Positions 26,781 through 35,089 of a DNA stretch of 64,000 bases are shown piece by piece. The stretch lies in assembly GCA_963851045.1 (NCBI GenBank), contig CAWKNC010000002.1, positions 1,612,001 through 1,676,000 on the forward strand, in the 5' to 3' direction. The notes under the pieces are model-generated. The model did not search any database, had not been told where the DNA came from, and saw only the letters and a list, made by a program, of their open reading frames with translations. Source of the DNA: WHSW01 sp963851045. GTDB taxonomy: Bacteria; Actinomycetota; Thermoleophilia; Solirubrobacterales; 70-9. Every line of letters begins with the position of its first letter. The first letter of the stretch is position 1. Both the position numbers and the translations under genes were made by a program.

Positions 26781-27701
26781 ATGCGGATCGCGAGCCTTGT
26801 CCCATCGGCCACAGAGTCGCTCTTTGCGCTCGGCCTCGGCGACTCAGTCGTCGCCGTCACCCACGAGTGCGACCATCCAAAGTCCGTTCTCGGCCTCCCC
26901 AAACTGACGTCGAGCGTGATCCCGGACGGCCTCGACGCGGCGGAGATCGACGCGCGCGTTCGCGAGGTGACCGCCCGCGGCGAGTCGCTCTATCGCCTCG
27001 ACGAGAAGCTCCTCGACGCGCTCGATCCCGACCTCATCGTGACTCAAGCGCTTTGCGCCGTATGCGCGGTCTCCTTCGACGAGGTCTGTGCCGTTGCCGA
27101 CCGACTCGCGAGCCGCCCCGGGGTGATCTCCCAGGACCCAAACACGCTCGGTGAGGTTTTCAGCGACGTCGCGGAACTCGCCGCAGCCACCGGAATCGAT
27201 GCCCGCGGCGCCGATGTGGTGGCTGCCCTCCAAGCCCGGCTCGACGCCGTCGCCACTGCCGTCGCCGGCAGAACACGCCCGCGCGTAGCCGCACTCGAAT
27301 GGCTCGCACCGGTCTACGTCGGGGGCCACTGGGTGCCGGAGATGATCGAGCTCGCCGGGGGCGTCGACGTGCTCGGCGCGGCTGGGGAGAAGTCTCGGGT
27401 GGTCGAGTGGGAACAGGTCGAGGCCTCAGAGCCCGACGTCGTGGTCATCATGCCCTGCGGCCTATACGCAGATGAATCGGCGGCTCAGGCCCGCGAACAC
27501 GCCCACCGTCTGCGCGGCCTCGGGGCCGAACGGATCGTCGCGGTCGACGCCGCCTCGTCGTTCTCGCGCCCCGGCCCGCGCTTGGTTGACGGCACCGAGC
27601 TTCTCGCCCACATCCTCCACCCCGACCTCGTCGAGCATCCGCCGTCACTACGCTCCGCCGCGCTTTGGGAGTCCACTCAGCCGAGCAGTCCGAGCGCATA
27701 G
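26781..27701 (+). CDS. BtuF-like cobalamin/siderophore-binding protein lacking a signal peptide
   Basis: A 306-residue protein with the periplasmic-binding fold of the BtuF/FepB class: IASLVPSATESLFALGLGDSVVAVTHECDHP at the start (split here by the fold's first strand and helix), and DPDLIVTQALCAVCAVS in the middle. ALEWLAPVYVGGHWVPEM and VDAASSFSRPGPRLVDG come near the end. It starts directly in the fold with no signal peptide or lipobox. It is therefore probably cytoplasmic, as in a known subgroup. There are no btuC/btuD genes nearby. The ligand is not certain. Confidence 0.85.
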   Translation: MRIASLVPSATESLFALGLGDSVVAVTHECDHPKSVLGLPKLTSSVIPDGLDAAEIDARVREVTARGESLYRLDEKLLDALDPDLIVTQALCAVCAVSFDEVCAVADRLASRPGVISQDPNTLGEVFSDVAELAAATGIDARGADVVAALQARLDAVATAVAGRTRPRVAALEWLAPVYVGGHWVPEMIELAGGVDVLGAAGEKSRVVEWEQVEASEPDVVVIMPCGLYADESAAQAREHAHRLRGLGAERIVAVDAASSFSRPGPRLVDGTELLAHILHPDLVEHPPSLRSAALWESTQPSSPSA

Positions 27702-28111
27702 CGGCGCCGCCGCAGGCCTGCTTCGACGCGCTCTGTGACTTTGAGAGCTACCCGGAGTGGCAGCAGGCGGTGGAGTCCGTTGAGGTACTCGAACGTGACG
27801 CCGGCGGGATCGCGACCACCGTCGCATTCAGGATCGACGCCAAGGTGCGAAAGATCGCCTACACGCTGCGCTATCACCATGACGCACCCAAGCGGATCTG
27901 GTGGGAGCTGATCGAGGGCGACGTCGCGGCGGTGGAGGGCGAGTACCTGCTCGACGCCGACGGCGACTCGACACGCGCGACCTACCGTCTGGGAATCGAC
28001 CCCGGTGTCCCTGTGCCGGGCCTACTCGCGCGACAGCTGACCAGGGGTGTCATGCGGCGATCGGTCACCGATCTACGCGACGAGGTCAGACGGCGACAGG
28101 CGGCGGTTTAG
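27665..28111 (+). CDS. SRPBCC-family (START/polyketide cyclase-like) protein
   Basis: A 148-residue protein of the helix-grip fold: ERIAAPPQACFDALCDFESYPEWQQAVESVEVLERD is the standard start, followed by beta strands ending VEGEYLLDADGDSTRATYRLGID, and a long C-terminal helix. These proteins bind hydrophobic ligands or act as cyclases or dehydratases. The frame opens with TTG 27665, which overlaps the preceding gene by 37 bases, so the two are likely co-translated. Its stop overlaps the convergent rhomboid stop. Confidence 0.85.
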   Translation: MGVHSAEQSERIAAPPQACFDALCDFESYPEWQQAVESVEVLERDAGGIATTVAFRIDAKVRKIAYTLRYHHDAPKRIWWELIEGDVAAVEGEYLLDADGDSTRATYRLGIDPGVPVPGLLARQLTRGVMRRSVTDLRDEVRRRQAAV

Positions 28112-28965
28112 GCGAACCGCGGGGGGACGCTCGAGTCGGCGACCAACAGGCCCGCCACCGCCGCGATCGCACAGAGGGCAATCAGCGTGCCGATCGCAAT
28201 CGCGTTGCGGTTCGGTATCCGCTTGCGCTCGAGCTGGGTGACGATCGTCGCTGCCAGTGCGCCGCCGGCGAGACCGCCGAGGTGAGCTCCGACGCTGATG
28301 CTCGAGACGCTGAACGTGAAGACGATGTTGATGAGCACGAAGAACCCGATCTGGGAGGCGAGGTCGTCGAGACCGCGGTGTCGCGCAACCAAAAACCCTG
28401 CGGCCATCAGCCCGAAGACGCCGCCCGACGCGCCGACGGTGAGCGTGTTCGGGTCGAGCAAAAGCGCGCCAAGCGAACCGGCAAGGACCGATACCGCGTA
28501 GATCCCGACGAAACGTGCGGTCCCGATCGCGGGCTCGAGCAGCATTCCGAGGAAATACAGGGCGACCATGTTCAGCCCCAGATGGAGGATTCCGGCGTGC
28601 AGGAAGGCCGTGGTGACGAGCCTGTAGGGCTCACCACCAGCGACGCCCGCTTCGATGCCGGGACCGCCGGTGATCAGCGCGAAGTCAAAGGTGAGGGTTC
28701 CACCGCCGCCTGTCATCGTTCCGCCCGAGGCGATCTCGCCAATGAAGGCGGCAACGCAGAGCGCGATCAGCGTGTACGTCGCAGGCGCATCCGAGCGGCT
28801 GGGCGCGCCCCCGGGGTTGCGCACGACGGTCGTCCGCTCGCGCGCGCATTCGGGGCAGCGCATCCCAACCGGCGTGGTCGTCATGCAGTCGGTGCAGATC
28901 GGCCGGTCGCAGTTCGAACAGGAGACGTTCGTCTCCCGATCGGGGTGTCGGTAGCAGGTCGCCAT
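28108..28965 (-). CDS. Rhomboid-family intramembrane serine protease with N-terminal zinc finger
   Basis: A 285-residue protein. Residues 4-40 form a B-box-like zinc-binding region with Cys4, His7, Cys16, Cys19, Cys24, Cys27, Cys37 and Cys40. A rhomboid domain of six helices follows: TTAFLHAGILHLGLNMVALY (oxyanion His/Asn), the catalytic Ser180 in TVGASGGVFG and the catalytic His228 in VGAHLGGLAGG. It cleaves transmembrane substrates inside the membrane. ATG 28965 is used because the zinc finger starts there. The open frame to 29094 would overlap the anti-sigma gene, which ends at 28997. Confidence 0.92.
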   Translation of the reverse strand: MATCYRHPDRETNVSCSNCDRPICTDCMTTTPVGMRCPECARERTTVVRNPGGAPSRSDAPATYTLIALCVAAFIGEIASGGTMTGGGGTLTFDFALITGGPGIEAGVAGGEPYRLVTTAFLHAGILHLGLNMVALYFLGMLLEPAIGTARFVGIYAVSVLAGSLGALLLDPNTLTVGASGGVFGLMAAGFLVARHRGLDDLASQIGFFVLINIVFTFSVSSISVGAHLGGLAGGALAATIVTQLERKRIPNRNAIAIGTLIALCAIAAVAGLLVADSSVPPRFA

Positions 28966-28996
28966 CGGCCGAATGACTATATGGGGAGGTTTGCGC

Positions 28997-29734
28997 TCAG
29001 CTTCGAAGCGAGGCCGAGAGCAACGGCTCGGTAGTCGGCTGGCGACTGCCGCCGCGTGGCTCGCGGGTGACGTAAACGGCCTCGGCGCCCTCAAGCGGGC
29101 CGGGAACGGCCGCCTCCGCGGTCCCGTCGGAGCTGAGAACGAACGTGCTGCGCGGCTCCATCACGTCGGCACGCTGCACCCAGACCTCATAGACCTCGTC
29201 ATCGGCAAGCGGTGGCATGGCGTTCACATGGAGCGTGGCCGAGTCGCCGGTGCGCTCAAGCGTCGCCGAAACCGGGTTGGCGCCATTGACCGGCTCCGCC
29301 TTGACCAGAGTCGACCGGGGCTCGACCGTGTCGGTCCCGCGCAATAGCCACCCGGCGCCAACGCCCGCGACCAAGAGGATGAGAACCGCCATCGCGGTCG
29401 CAGGCTGCACCAGCGCTCCGCGAAGAGACTCCCAAAGACTCGGTTTCGGAGCTTCGACAGGCACCGGCCGCGGAGCCGAGGCATCCTGCGCGGACTCGCG
29501 CCGAACGACCTCCATGATGTTCGCGCGGACCCGATCCGGAGGGGTGAGCTGCACAACCGCCGCCGGGAGCAGGTCGACGGCTGGGCGCAGCCACTCGAGC
29601 CGTTCCTGGCATGAGTCGCAGCCGGCGATGTGACGCTCGAGATCGGTGGCCTCAGCCTCGGTGAGAGCTCCGAGCACATAGGTGGCCAGATCGCCGTGGA
29701 GCCGCTCGAGATCGCGGTGTGGATCGGCGCTCAT
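28997..29734 (-). CDS. Membrane anti-sigma factor, RskA family
   Basis: A 245-residue single-pass protein. The N-terminal zinc-type anti-sigma domain has His35, Cys39 and Cys42 (RHIAGCDSC). A Pro-rich linker leads to a helix at about 113-132 (AMAVLILLVAGVGAGWLL). Outside is the RskA domain with the motifs LHVNAMPPLADDEVYEVWV and repeated strands. It would bind and hold the sigma factor encoded just upstream (4-base overlap). Family members are released by regulated proteolysis. The rhomboid gene next door is a possible but unproven protease partner. Confidence 0.92.
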   Translation of the reverse strand: MSADPHRDLERLHGDLATYVLGALTEAEATDLERHIAGCDSCQERLEWLRPAVDLLPAAVVQLTPPDRVRANIMEVVRRESAQDASAPRPVPVEAPKPSLWESLRGALVQPATAMAVLILLVAGVGAGWLLRGTDTVEPRSTLVKAEPVNGANPVSATLERTGDSATLHVNAMPPLADDEVYEVWVQRADVMEPRSTFVLSSDGTAEAAVPGPLEGAEAVYVTREPRGGSRQPTTEPLLSASLRS

Positions 29735-30345
29735 GGCAGGGCCTCCGCCGACCCCTCGATCCCCATCCCCTCCGCGAGCGCGAAGCGGACCTTCTCCAAG
29801 CCGAGCCGCATGCGGCCCTTGACGGTACCGAGCGGCATCCCGAGCATCTCAGCGATCTCACTATGGGTGAAGCCGCCGAAGTACGCGAGACCTATCACCT
29901 GCGACTGCTCGGCGGGCAACTCCCCGAGCGCTCCGCGGACGCGGCCCGCGGTCTCGCGCCGGATCGCCTCGGCCTCGGTGCGCTCCTCGGCCTCCTCGGC
30001 CTCGAGCACGCCGTCGTCGTCGAAATCGAGCTTTCGTGCAGGACCGGAGCCGCGGCGAAGTGCGTCAATCGCGCGATTGCGGACGATTCCCAGCGTCCAC
30101 GATCGAACGCTGCCGCGAGTCGGATCAAACCGAGCCCCGCTTCTCCAGACCGAGATGTACGCCTCCTGTGTGACGTCCTCGGCCAGCTCGGAGTCGCCGA
30201 CGATCCGGTGGGCCAGCGAGTACGCCGCGCCGCCATGGCGGTCATAGAGGACCGCGAAGGCATCGGGATCACGTCGCTCGACCAGGGTCATGAGATCTTC
30301 GTCCGCAAGCCGCTGAAGCTCCTGGGTTGTCATCTTGGTCCGCAC
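29731..30345 (-). CDS. ECF RNA polymerase sigma factor (SigK-like)
   Basis: A 204-residue group 4 sigma factor. Region 2 includes FAVLYDRHGGAAYSLAHRI, DVTQEAYISVWR and SVRSWTLGIVRNRAIDALRR. Region 4 includes LPAEQSQVIGLAYFGGFTHSEIAEMLGMPLGTVKGRMRLGLEKVR-type sequence with the helix-turn-helix. An acidic linker of about 35 residues separates them. GTG 30345 or ATG 30333 may be the start. It forms an operon with the RskA-type anti-sigma factor, as for SigK-RskA. Confidence 0.94.
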   Translation of the reverse strand: MRTKMTTQELQRLADEDLMTLVERRDPDAFAVLYDRHGGAAYSLAHRIVGDSELAEDVTQEAYISVWRSGARFDPTRGSVRSWTLGIVRNRAIDALRRGSGPARKLDFDDDGVLEAEEAEERTEAEAIRRETAGRVRGALGELPAEQSQVIGLAYFGGFTHSEIAEMLGMPLGTVKGRMRLGLEKVRFALAEGMGIEGSAEALP

Positions 30346-30410
30346 ATCGGCAACTACGCGGGCACTACTCGTTTGGATCAGGCGTGCTCCGGCGCATATA
30401 GGGATAATCG

Positions 30411-30905
30411 ATGGTCATGAAGCGCTCCACTCCCGCCGAGCTCTACTGCACTCTCGCAGGCGGGCTGCTCGTCATTGCCGGCCTCGTCGGATTCTTTTAC
30501 AGCTCGGGGTTCGACACGGGTGCAAGCGGCGTCGCGGCGGACACGGATGAGATCTTTGGCATCTTCGCTGTCAACGGCTGGAGCAACTTCCTCTGCATCG
30601 GGCTCGGGCTGCTCGGTCTGGCCCTGGCGAGATCGGCGTCGCGCTCATACGCGCTAGGCGTGGGTCTGGTGTTGTTGGTGATGGCCCTCTGGGGTTTCGC
30701 CGACGGTGACGACGTCACCCTTGGCCTCTTCGCCGCCAACGGTGCGGGCAACGTCTTTGATCTGGTTCTTGGCCTCACGGGTGTCGCCGCGGGCGCCGGC
30801 TCACCAGCGCCGGCGAGCGCGCCCAAAACGCCGCGATCCAAGCGCCCGCCACGCGAGCGAAAGCGAAAGCCACCGGCGGCCAAGAAAAAGTCAGCCTCCG
30901 CCTAG
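30411..30905 (+). CDS. DUF4383-like membrane protein with basic C-terminal tail
   Basis: A 164-residue protein with four hydrophobic segments arranged like DUF4383 proteins: ELYCTLAGGLLVIAGLVGFFY at the start, then FAVNGWSNFLCIGLGLLGLAL, VGLVLLVMALWGFA and ANGAGNVFDLVLGLTGVAAG. The repeated N-G-x-x-N motif before helices 2 and 4 is typical. The last 35 residues are Lys/Arg/Pro-rich and probably cytoplasmic. It is divergent from the SigK-like operon. The ATG at 30417 is an alternative start. Function is unknown. Confidence 0.78.
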   Translation: MVMKRSTPAELYCTLAGGLLVIAGLVGFFYSSGFDTGASGVAADTDEIFGIFAVNGWSNFLCIGLGLLGLALARSASRSYALGVGLVLLVMALWGFADGDDVTLGLFAANGAGNVFDLVLGLTGVAAGAGSPAPASAPKTPRSKRPPRERKRKPPAAKKKSASA

Positions 30906-30915
30906 GCGTCAGCGG

Positions 30916-31407
30916 CTAGGGATGTGGCCGGCGCTTGTACTTGCACTTGGCCGCGCCGCTCACCGAGACACCACGTGACGAACTCTCATCGGAGAGGCCG
31001 TACGCGCCGATGGAGTAGCGCTTGCCGTTGCCCGAGATTTTGATCGCGCCGGCGCCGACGGTGCCGGGCGGTGTGCCGGGCAGCCCGACCTCGTTGGAGT
31101 AGGTCTCCCCCTGGTTGGGGCCAAATACGAAGGCGGTCACGTCGCTACTCCCGTAATAGAGGTTGTAGGTGTGCCCGAATCCCTCCCATGCACTGCGCTC
31201 GATGAATACGTCGAGGGTGTAGAGGTCGTTGGCCGGCTGCGAGAAGGCGTAGAACGCGATCTTTGCGTTCTTCGACGCCTTGCAGGTCGCCTTGTCGAAC
31301 TCCTCGAGCAACTCGGCCGTGTCCGAGCGCTGAATCTTGACGCTGGCGGTCGCCGCTGGAGCCGTAGCTGCCACGGCAACCAGCGCGAGCACGATCGCGC
31401 GCCTCAC
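30916..31407 (-). CDS. Secreted protein of unknown function, third gene of a sigma-factor operon
   Basis: A 163-residue protein with a classical Sec signal peptide (cleavage near ATASV, about residue 22). The mature part is beta-rich with two Cys (ATCKASKN and AAKCKYK), possibly a disulfide, and an aromatic-rich centre (FGHTYNLYYG). No family is recognised. Its start overlaps the small membrane protein gene by 4 bases, so it belongs to the second ECF sigma operon and may be the sensor or the output of that system (inference). Confidence 0.7.
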   Translation of the reverse strand: MRRAIVLALVAVAATAPAATASVKIQRSDTAELLEEFDKATCKASKNAKIAFYAFSQPANDLYTLDVFIERSAWEGFGHTYNLYYGSSDVTAFVFGPNQGETYSNEVGLPGTPPGTVGAGAIKISGNGKRYSIGAYGLSDESSSRGVSVSGAAKCKYKRRPHP

Positions 31408-31739
31408 TGGCCGAAATCGCGCAGCAGGCGATTGGCGGTGTCGCGAACCCCCCCGGGGCGCCGGCGCCGGCGCGTCTCGACCACGACGAGCGCCGCCGCG
31501 GCCGCGGCCCCCGCGCCAACGGCGATCACGGGACGGACCCAGTTGCGGGGGTCGCGCAGCGACTGCAGCTCGCTCTCGGAGAGCTCGTCGGCCCAGCTCG
31601 AAAGCTCGGCCGCGGCCTGCTCGGCGATCGACGAGAGTGTGTTTTGCAGACGCGTCGCCAAATCCTCGGGTGGCTCGATCGGTCGCAGCGCGTCCGCCAG
31701 CAGGCTTTCCAGGTTGAGATCGCCAGCGTGCTCAGTCAT
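31404..31739 (-). CDS. Small membrane protein, candidate non-zinc anti-sigma factor
   Basis: A 111-residue protein with a cytosolic-type helical N-terminus (LNLESLLADALRPIEPPEDLATRLQNTL), one membrane helix (VIAVGAGAAAAAALVVV) and an Arg-rich end (ETRRRRRPGG). It lacks the HxxxCxxC zinc site. It overlaps the upstream sigma gene by 8 bases, the position an anti-sigma factor normally holds. The role is inferred from position, size and topology only. Confidence 0.7.
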   Translation of the reverse strand: MTEHAGDLNLESLLADALRPIEPPEDLATRLQNTLSSIAEQAAAELSSWADELSESELQSLRDPRNWVRPVIAVGAGAAAAAALVVVETRRRRRPGGVRDTANRLLRDFGQ

Positions 31740-32301
31740 CAGCCATCAGCTCCTCGAGCTGCTTGATCGCTCGATGAATCAACACCTTGGTGGCCCCATC
31801 GGAGCGACCCAGCGCCCGCGCGATCTCTCGGTTGGACATCCCAAGTGCAAAGCGCATGATCAGCGCCTCCCGGCGGTCGTCGGACAGGTCGTCGAGCTTG
31901 GCAAGGACCTCCCGCAGCTCCTCGCGCCCCTCCACCACTCGCTCCGTTTCGTGCGGATGCGCCGGCGGCTCGACCGCCTCGATGTTGGCTTCGGGTCGTC
32001 GGGCACGGTCGCGGTAGTAGTTGGAGGCGAGGTTGTGCGCGATCCGGATCAGCCATGGCCGCAACGGCCTGCCGTTCGACTCCCGCCGAGCGCGCTCGAA
32101 GTGGCGATAGGCCTGTAGAAAGGCCTGCTCGGTCAGATCCTCGGCGTCGTGGTGGTTGCCCACCCGGTAGTAGGCGTAGGAGTAGACGTCGCGAAGGTGC
32201 GTCTTGTAGAGCTCGGAAAACGCGCGGTCGAGCTCGGCCTTCGACACCGGCGGCGGAGACGCGACCGCCTCGGAGGCCTCTTCGGAGTGCTCCTCGCTCA
32301 C
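31732..32301 (-). CDS. ECF RNA polymerase sigma factor
   Basis: A 189-residue group 4 sigma factor. Region 2 contains FSELYKTHLRDVYSYAYYRVG, HDAEDLTEQAFLQAYRHF and RPWLIRIAHNLASNYYRDR. Region 4 contains LSDDRREALIMRFALGMSNREIARALG and SDGATKVLIHRAIKQL. The first 20 residues are acidic and unconserved. It is the first gene of a three-gene operon with a small membrane protein and a secreted protein. It differs in sequence from the SigK-like factor at 29731. Confidence 0.94.
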   Translation of the reverse strand: MSEEHSEEASEAVASPPPVSKAELDRAFSELYKTHLRDVYSYAYYRVGNHHDAEDLTEQAFLQAYRHFERARRESNGRPLRPWLIRIAHNLASNYYRDRARRPEANIEAVEPPAHPHETERVVEGREELREVLAKLDDLSDDRREALIMRFALGMSNREIARALGRSDGATKVLIHRAIKQLEELMADD

Positions 32302-32334
32302 TCGGCAAGGGTATTGCGCGATCCGCCCAGGCCA

Positions 32335-34047
32335 TCACGCGGCCCTCCTCGCACGCTCGGCGCGACGCAGCCCGGCGACCCACTCGCCCGCGTCGATCTC
32401 GCCCTCGATCAGCGATGCCAGGCCCTGCAGGCTGGGCGCGTCAACGCCCGCCGCTGCGACGGTTTCGGCGATCAGCGGCACCGAGTCGAGCGCCTCTGAC
32501 GCCTGACCGATCCGTCCCGGGATCTTCTCGGCGGTGACGCCGGCGCCGAGCAGCTCGCCCGCCTGACGGTTGCGGCTCTTCGGCGCGAGGACGGTTGCAG
32601 TGAGGTCGCCCACGCCGGCGAGTCCCGAGAACGTTTCGAGGCGGCCGCCCTTGGCGAGCGCGAAGTCGACGCACTCGCGCCAGACACCCGCTGCGGCGAT
32701 CCCGGCGGCGTTGAGGCCGAAACGCTCAGCGGCGGCCGCCGCCAGGGCGGCGGCGTTCTTCGCGGCGCCCGCGACCTCGACCCCGACGATGTCCTCCGAG
32801 CGCTCGCAGACCAGGCCGGCGCGGTCGAACACCTCGCCGAGCATCGAGCGCAGGTCGGCATCGGAGCTGCCGAGGACGAGCGCGGCCATCCCCGCCGCGG
32901 CCTCGCGGGCATGAGCCGGACCACCGAGACAGGCGAGCGCCCGGGCGCGGATGCGCTCCGAGACGTACTCGCTCGGCAGGGCGCCCATCGGCTGCACGAA
33001 CCCCTTGGAGAGCATCAGCACCGAGGCGCGCGATCCGATCCGATCGGCGAGGGCACCGACGACGTTCGGCAGGGCCGCGGACGGCACGGCAAGACAGATG
33101 AGGTCACAACCCGCGAGCTCGATCTCGCTCGCGCGCTTGACGACGAGTCCCTCGGGAAGCTTCACCCCAGGCAGGTACTCCTCGTTCTCGCGCTTGCGAT
33201 TGATCTGGTCGGCCTTTTCCTCGGTGCGCGTGCCGAGCTCGACCTCGAGGCCGCCGCGTGCGAGGAGGACGGCGACCGCCGTCCCCCAGCTCCCACCGCC
33301 AATGACCGCGGCCTTGCGAAGCGGCGGCAGGCCTCCGAGCCACTCCCACTGCAACTCGATGTTCGGCCAGATGCGGTCGGTGACGTTTGCGGCGAGCGCC
33401 GGGGATGGCCGCTCGGTGCGCGGGAAGGTGACGGGCTTGCCGGCCCGCAGGCGAACCTTGCGCGGGCGAATACGCCAGCCGCGGCGAACCTGCTCGGAAC
33501 CCTGGACCGCAACTGGGAGGACCGCGGCACCCGTCTCGAGGGCAAGGCGGCCGACTCCGCGCTTCGGCCGTCCGAGGGAGCCGCGCCTGATCCGCGTGCC
33601 CTCCGGGAAGATGATCACCGTGCCGCCGCGCTCGACGATGATCCGCGCGGTCTCCATCGCAGTCTCGTCCGATTGCCCGCGACGAATCGGGAAAGCCCCG
33701 AGGCGCGAGAGCACCCAGCCCTGCCAGCGCTTCTCGAACAGCTCGACCTTTGCGACGAACTGCATCCGCCGCCGCCACGGCAGCAGCGCTCCGATCACAA
33801 ACGGATCCAAAAACGAGCGGTGGTTCGAGGCGACGATGAGCCCGCCCTTGAACTTTGCGTGCGCGCGGCCCGAGCGCTGCAGGCGGAAGTAGAGGAGAAA
33901 GACCGGGGTGAGGGCGACTCGAGCGAGGTAGTAGAGGACGCGGCTCGTCCCGCGCTCGCGGGCGAACCGGTGGTAACGCTCGTAGCGCTCCTCGGTGATG
34001 ACGTCGTCGTTTCGCGGCGGTGCTGACCGCCGGGGAGCCTCTTCCAC
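32335..34047 (-). CDS. Fusion of PlsC-type acyltransferase and glycerol-3-phosphate dehydrogenase GpsA
   Basis: A 570-residue protein. Residues 40-230 are a lysophosphatidate acyltransferase-like domain with the H-x4-D motif SNHRSFLDP (His76, Asp81) and FPEGTRIRRG (147-156). From residue 245 a full GpsA follows: the dinucleotide loop AVIGGGSWGTAVAV, then CLAVPSAAL, LSKGF, VEVAGAAKNAAALAAA (catalytic Lys) and FSGLAGVGDL. Together it would make sn-glycerol 3-phosphate from dihydroxyacetone phosphate and acylate a lysophospholipid at the membrane. A short hydrophobic stretch at about 38-55 may anchor it. The reading frame is continuous with no sign of an assembly join. Confidence 0.93.
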   Translation of the reverse strand: MEEAPRRSAPPRNDDVITEERYERYHRFARERGTSRVLYYLARVALTPVFLLYFRLQRSGRAHAKFKGGLIVASNHRSFLDPFVIGALLPWRRRMQFVAKVELFEKRWQGWVLSRLGAFPIRRGQSDETAMETARIIVERGGTVIIFPEGTRIRRGSLGRPKRGVGRLALETGAAVLPVAVQGSEQVRRGWRIRPRKVRLRAGKPVTFPRTERPSPALAANVTDRIWPNIELQWEWLGGLPPLRKAAVIGGGSWGTAVAVLLARGGLEVELGTRTEEKADQINRKRENEEYLPGVKLPEGLVVKRASEIELAGCDLICLAVPSAALPNVVGALADRIGSRASVLMLSKGFVQPMGALPSEYVSERIRARALACLGGPAHAREAAAGMAALVLGSSDADLRSMLGEVFDRAGLVCERSEDIVGVEVAGAAKNAAALAAAAAERFGLNAAGIAAAGVWRECVDFALAKGGRLETFSGLAGVGDLTATVLAPKSRNRQAGELLGAGVTAEKIPGRIGQASEALDSVPLIAETVAAAGVDAPSLQGLASLIEGEIDAGEWVAGLRRAERARRAA

Positions 34048-34080
34048 GAAGAGGCGTACACGCCTTAGCTCAAGGCGTTA

Positions 34081-35085
34081 CTACCAGCAGTTTTCAATCA
34101 GCTGGCGGATCTCGGCCTCGTTCGGCGGATCCGGGGTCCGTTGCAGTTCCGGCCGAGCCATGATCGCCGTGACGGCGTCATCGATGCGCTCGCGATCGGC
34201 GCCGATCTCACCGAGGTGGCGCGCGCCACCGGAAAGCTCCTCGATCCGCCTCGCCAGCTCACCCTGTTTGACGCCCAGTGCTCGCGCCAGCGCCGTCATC
34301 TGCGGGCCCGCCCGCTCGATCAGGACCTCGGCGACTCGGGGCAGGACCGTCGCGTTCGTCTCGGCGTGGGGGATCCGGAGCTGGCGAACGAGCGATTGGC
34401 AGACCACGTGATGAACGCCGAAGCCGGCCGAGTCCAGCGCGTAGGCGCAGAGGATCGCGCCCAGGGCAAGCTCAGCCGGGTCGCGCTTGGCCCTGTCGCG
34501 ATCGAGTGCCTTGGCGATCAGCTTCGCGCCGCGCAGCGCCGCCAGCTCCGAGACCGGATTGGCGTCGGGCGTGTATAGGCAGTCGGCCCCATGAGCGAGG
34601 GCGTTCATCGCGCTGGCGCGCAGACGCTCCTCCGGCTGGCTGACCATCAGCGGCGGATCGGCGAGAACGACGTGGGGGCGGATCAGCGACTTCGCATCGC
34701 GACCCCGCGGCAAGCGGTGAATCGCGGTCATCTCTGCGCCTGACAGCGTCGTCGGCAGGGCCGCGACCCGCACACCACCGACAGCCGCGATCGCCTTGGC
34801 GACGTCGATTACGCGGCCGCCGCCGAGCGCGACGAGATCACGATCCCCGACGTCGTCGAAAAGCCGAGCCGCGACCTCGTTGACGGGGCCGGGCGGAACA
34901 TGGTGAAAGCAGGTCGACTCCTCAGCGAGCTCGACCGGCGCGGCGCCCATCGCGCGTTCGGTCGTCAGCAACTCGTATGTGTCGAAGCCGTGGCTGGCGA
35001 GGATGTCCGGAGAGTCGTTGACCACGCCCGCACGGAAGTGGATCGTGCGCTCGCCGTCGCGCCAGGTGAAGTTGGCCTCGTCCAT
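34081..35085 (-). CDS. Iron-containing alcohol dehydrogenase-like / maleylacetate reductase-like oxidoreductase
   Basis: A 334-residue protein of the Fe-ADH/dehydroquinate synthase fold. Visible are GGGRVIDVAKAIAAVGG (NAD-binding), ALPTTLSGAEMTAI, NALAHGADCLY (metal His), GFGVHHVVCQSLV and PHAETNATVLPRV (metal His). The sequence resembles maleylacetate reductases more than ethanol dehydrogenases, but the substrate is not certain. The ATG at 35085 lies only 4 bases after the 3' end of tRNA-Thr and has no Shine-Dalgarno. It may be translated from a near-leaderless mRNA made by tRNA processing. Confidence 0.87.
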   Translation of the reverse strand: MDEANFTWRDGERTIHFRAGVVNDSPDILASHGFDTYELLTTERAMGAAPVELAEESTCFHHVPPGPVNEVAARLFDDVGDRDLVALGGGRVIDVAKAIAAVGGVRVAALPTTLSGAEMTAIHRLPRGRDAKSLIRPHVVLADPPLMVSQPEERLRASAMNALAHGADCLYTPDANPVSELAALRGAKLIAKALDRDRAKRDPAELALGAILCAYALDSAGFGVHHVVCQSLVRQLRIPHAETNATVLPRVAEVLIERAGPQMTALARALGVKQGELARRIEELSGGARHLGEIGADRERIDDAVTAIMARPELQRTPDPPNEAEIRQLIENCW

Positions 35086-35089
35086 GAGA

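Noticed and set aside
25673..27154. A 493-codon plus-strand open frame
   Set aside because: It is antisense to the hydrolase and pcd genes and partly in another frame of the BtuF-like gene; Arg/Pro/Gly-rich composition with no motifs.
27901..29034. A 377-codon plus-strand open frame
   Set aside because: It is antisense to the rhomboid gene, whose catalytic residues and zinc finger are intact.
30346..30410. Autoregulated ECF-type promoter (GGAAC -35) before the SigK-like gene
   Set aside because: No GGAAC-like box with a suitable -10 could be found in the 65-base divergent gap.
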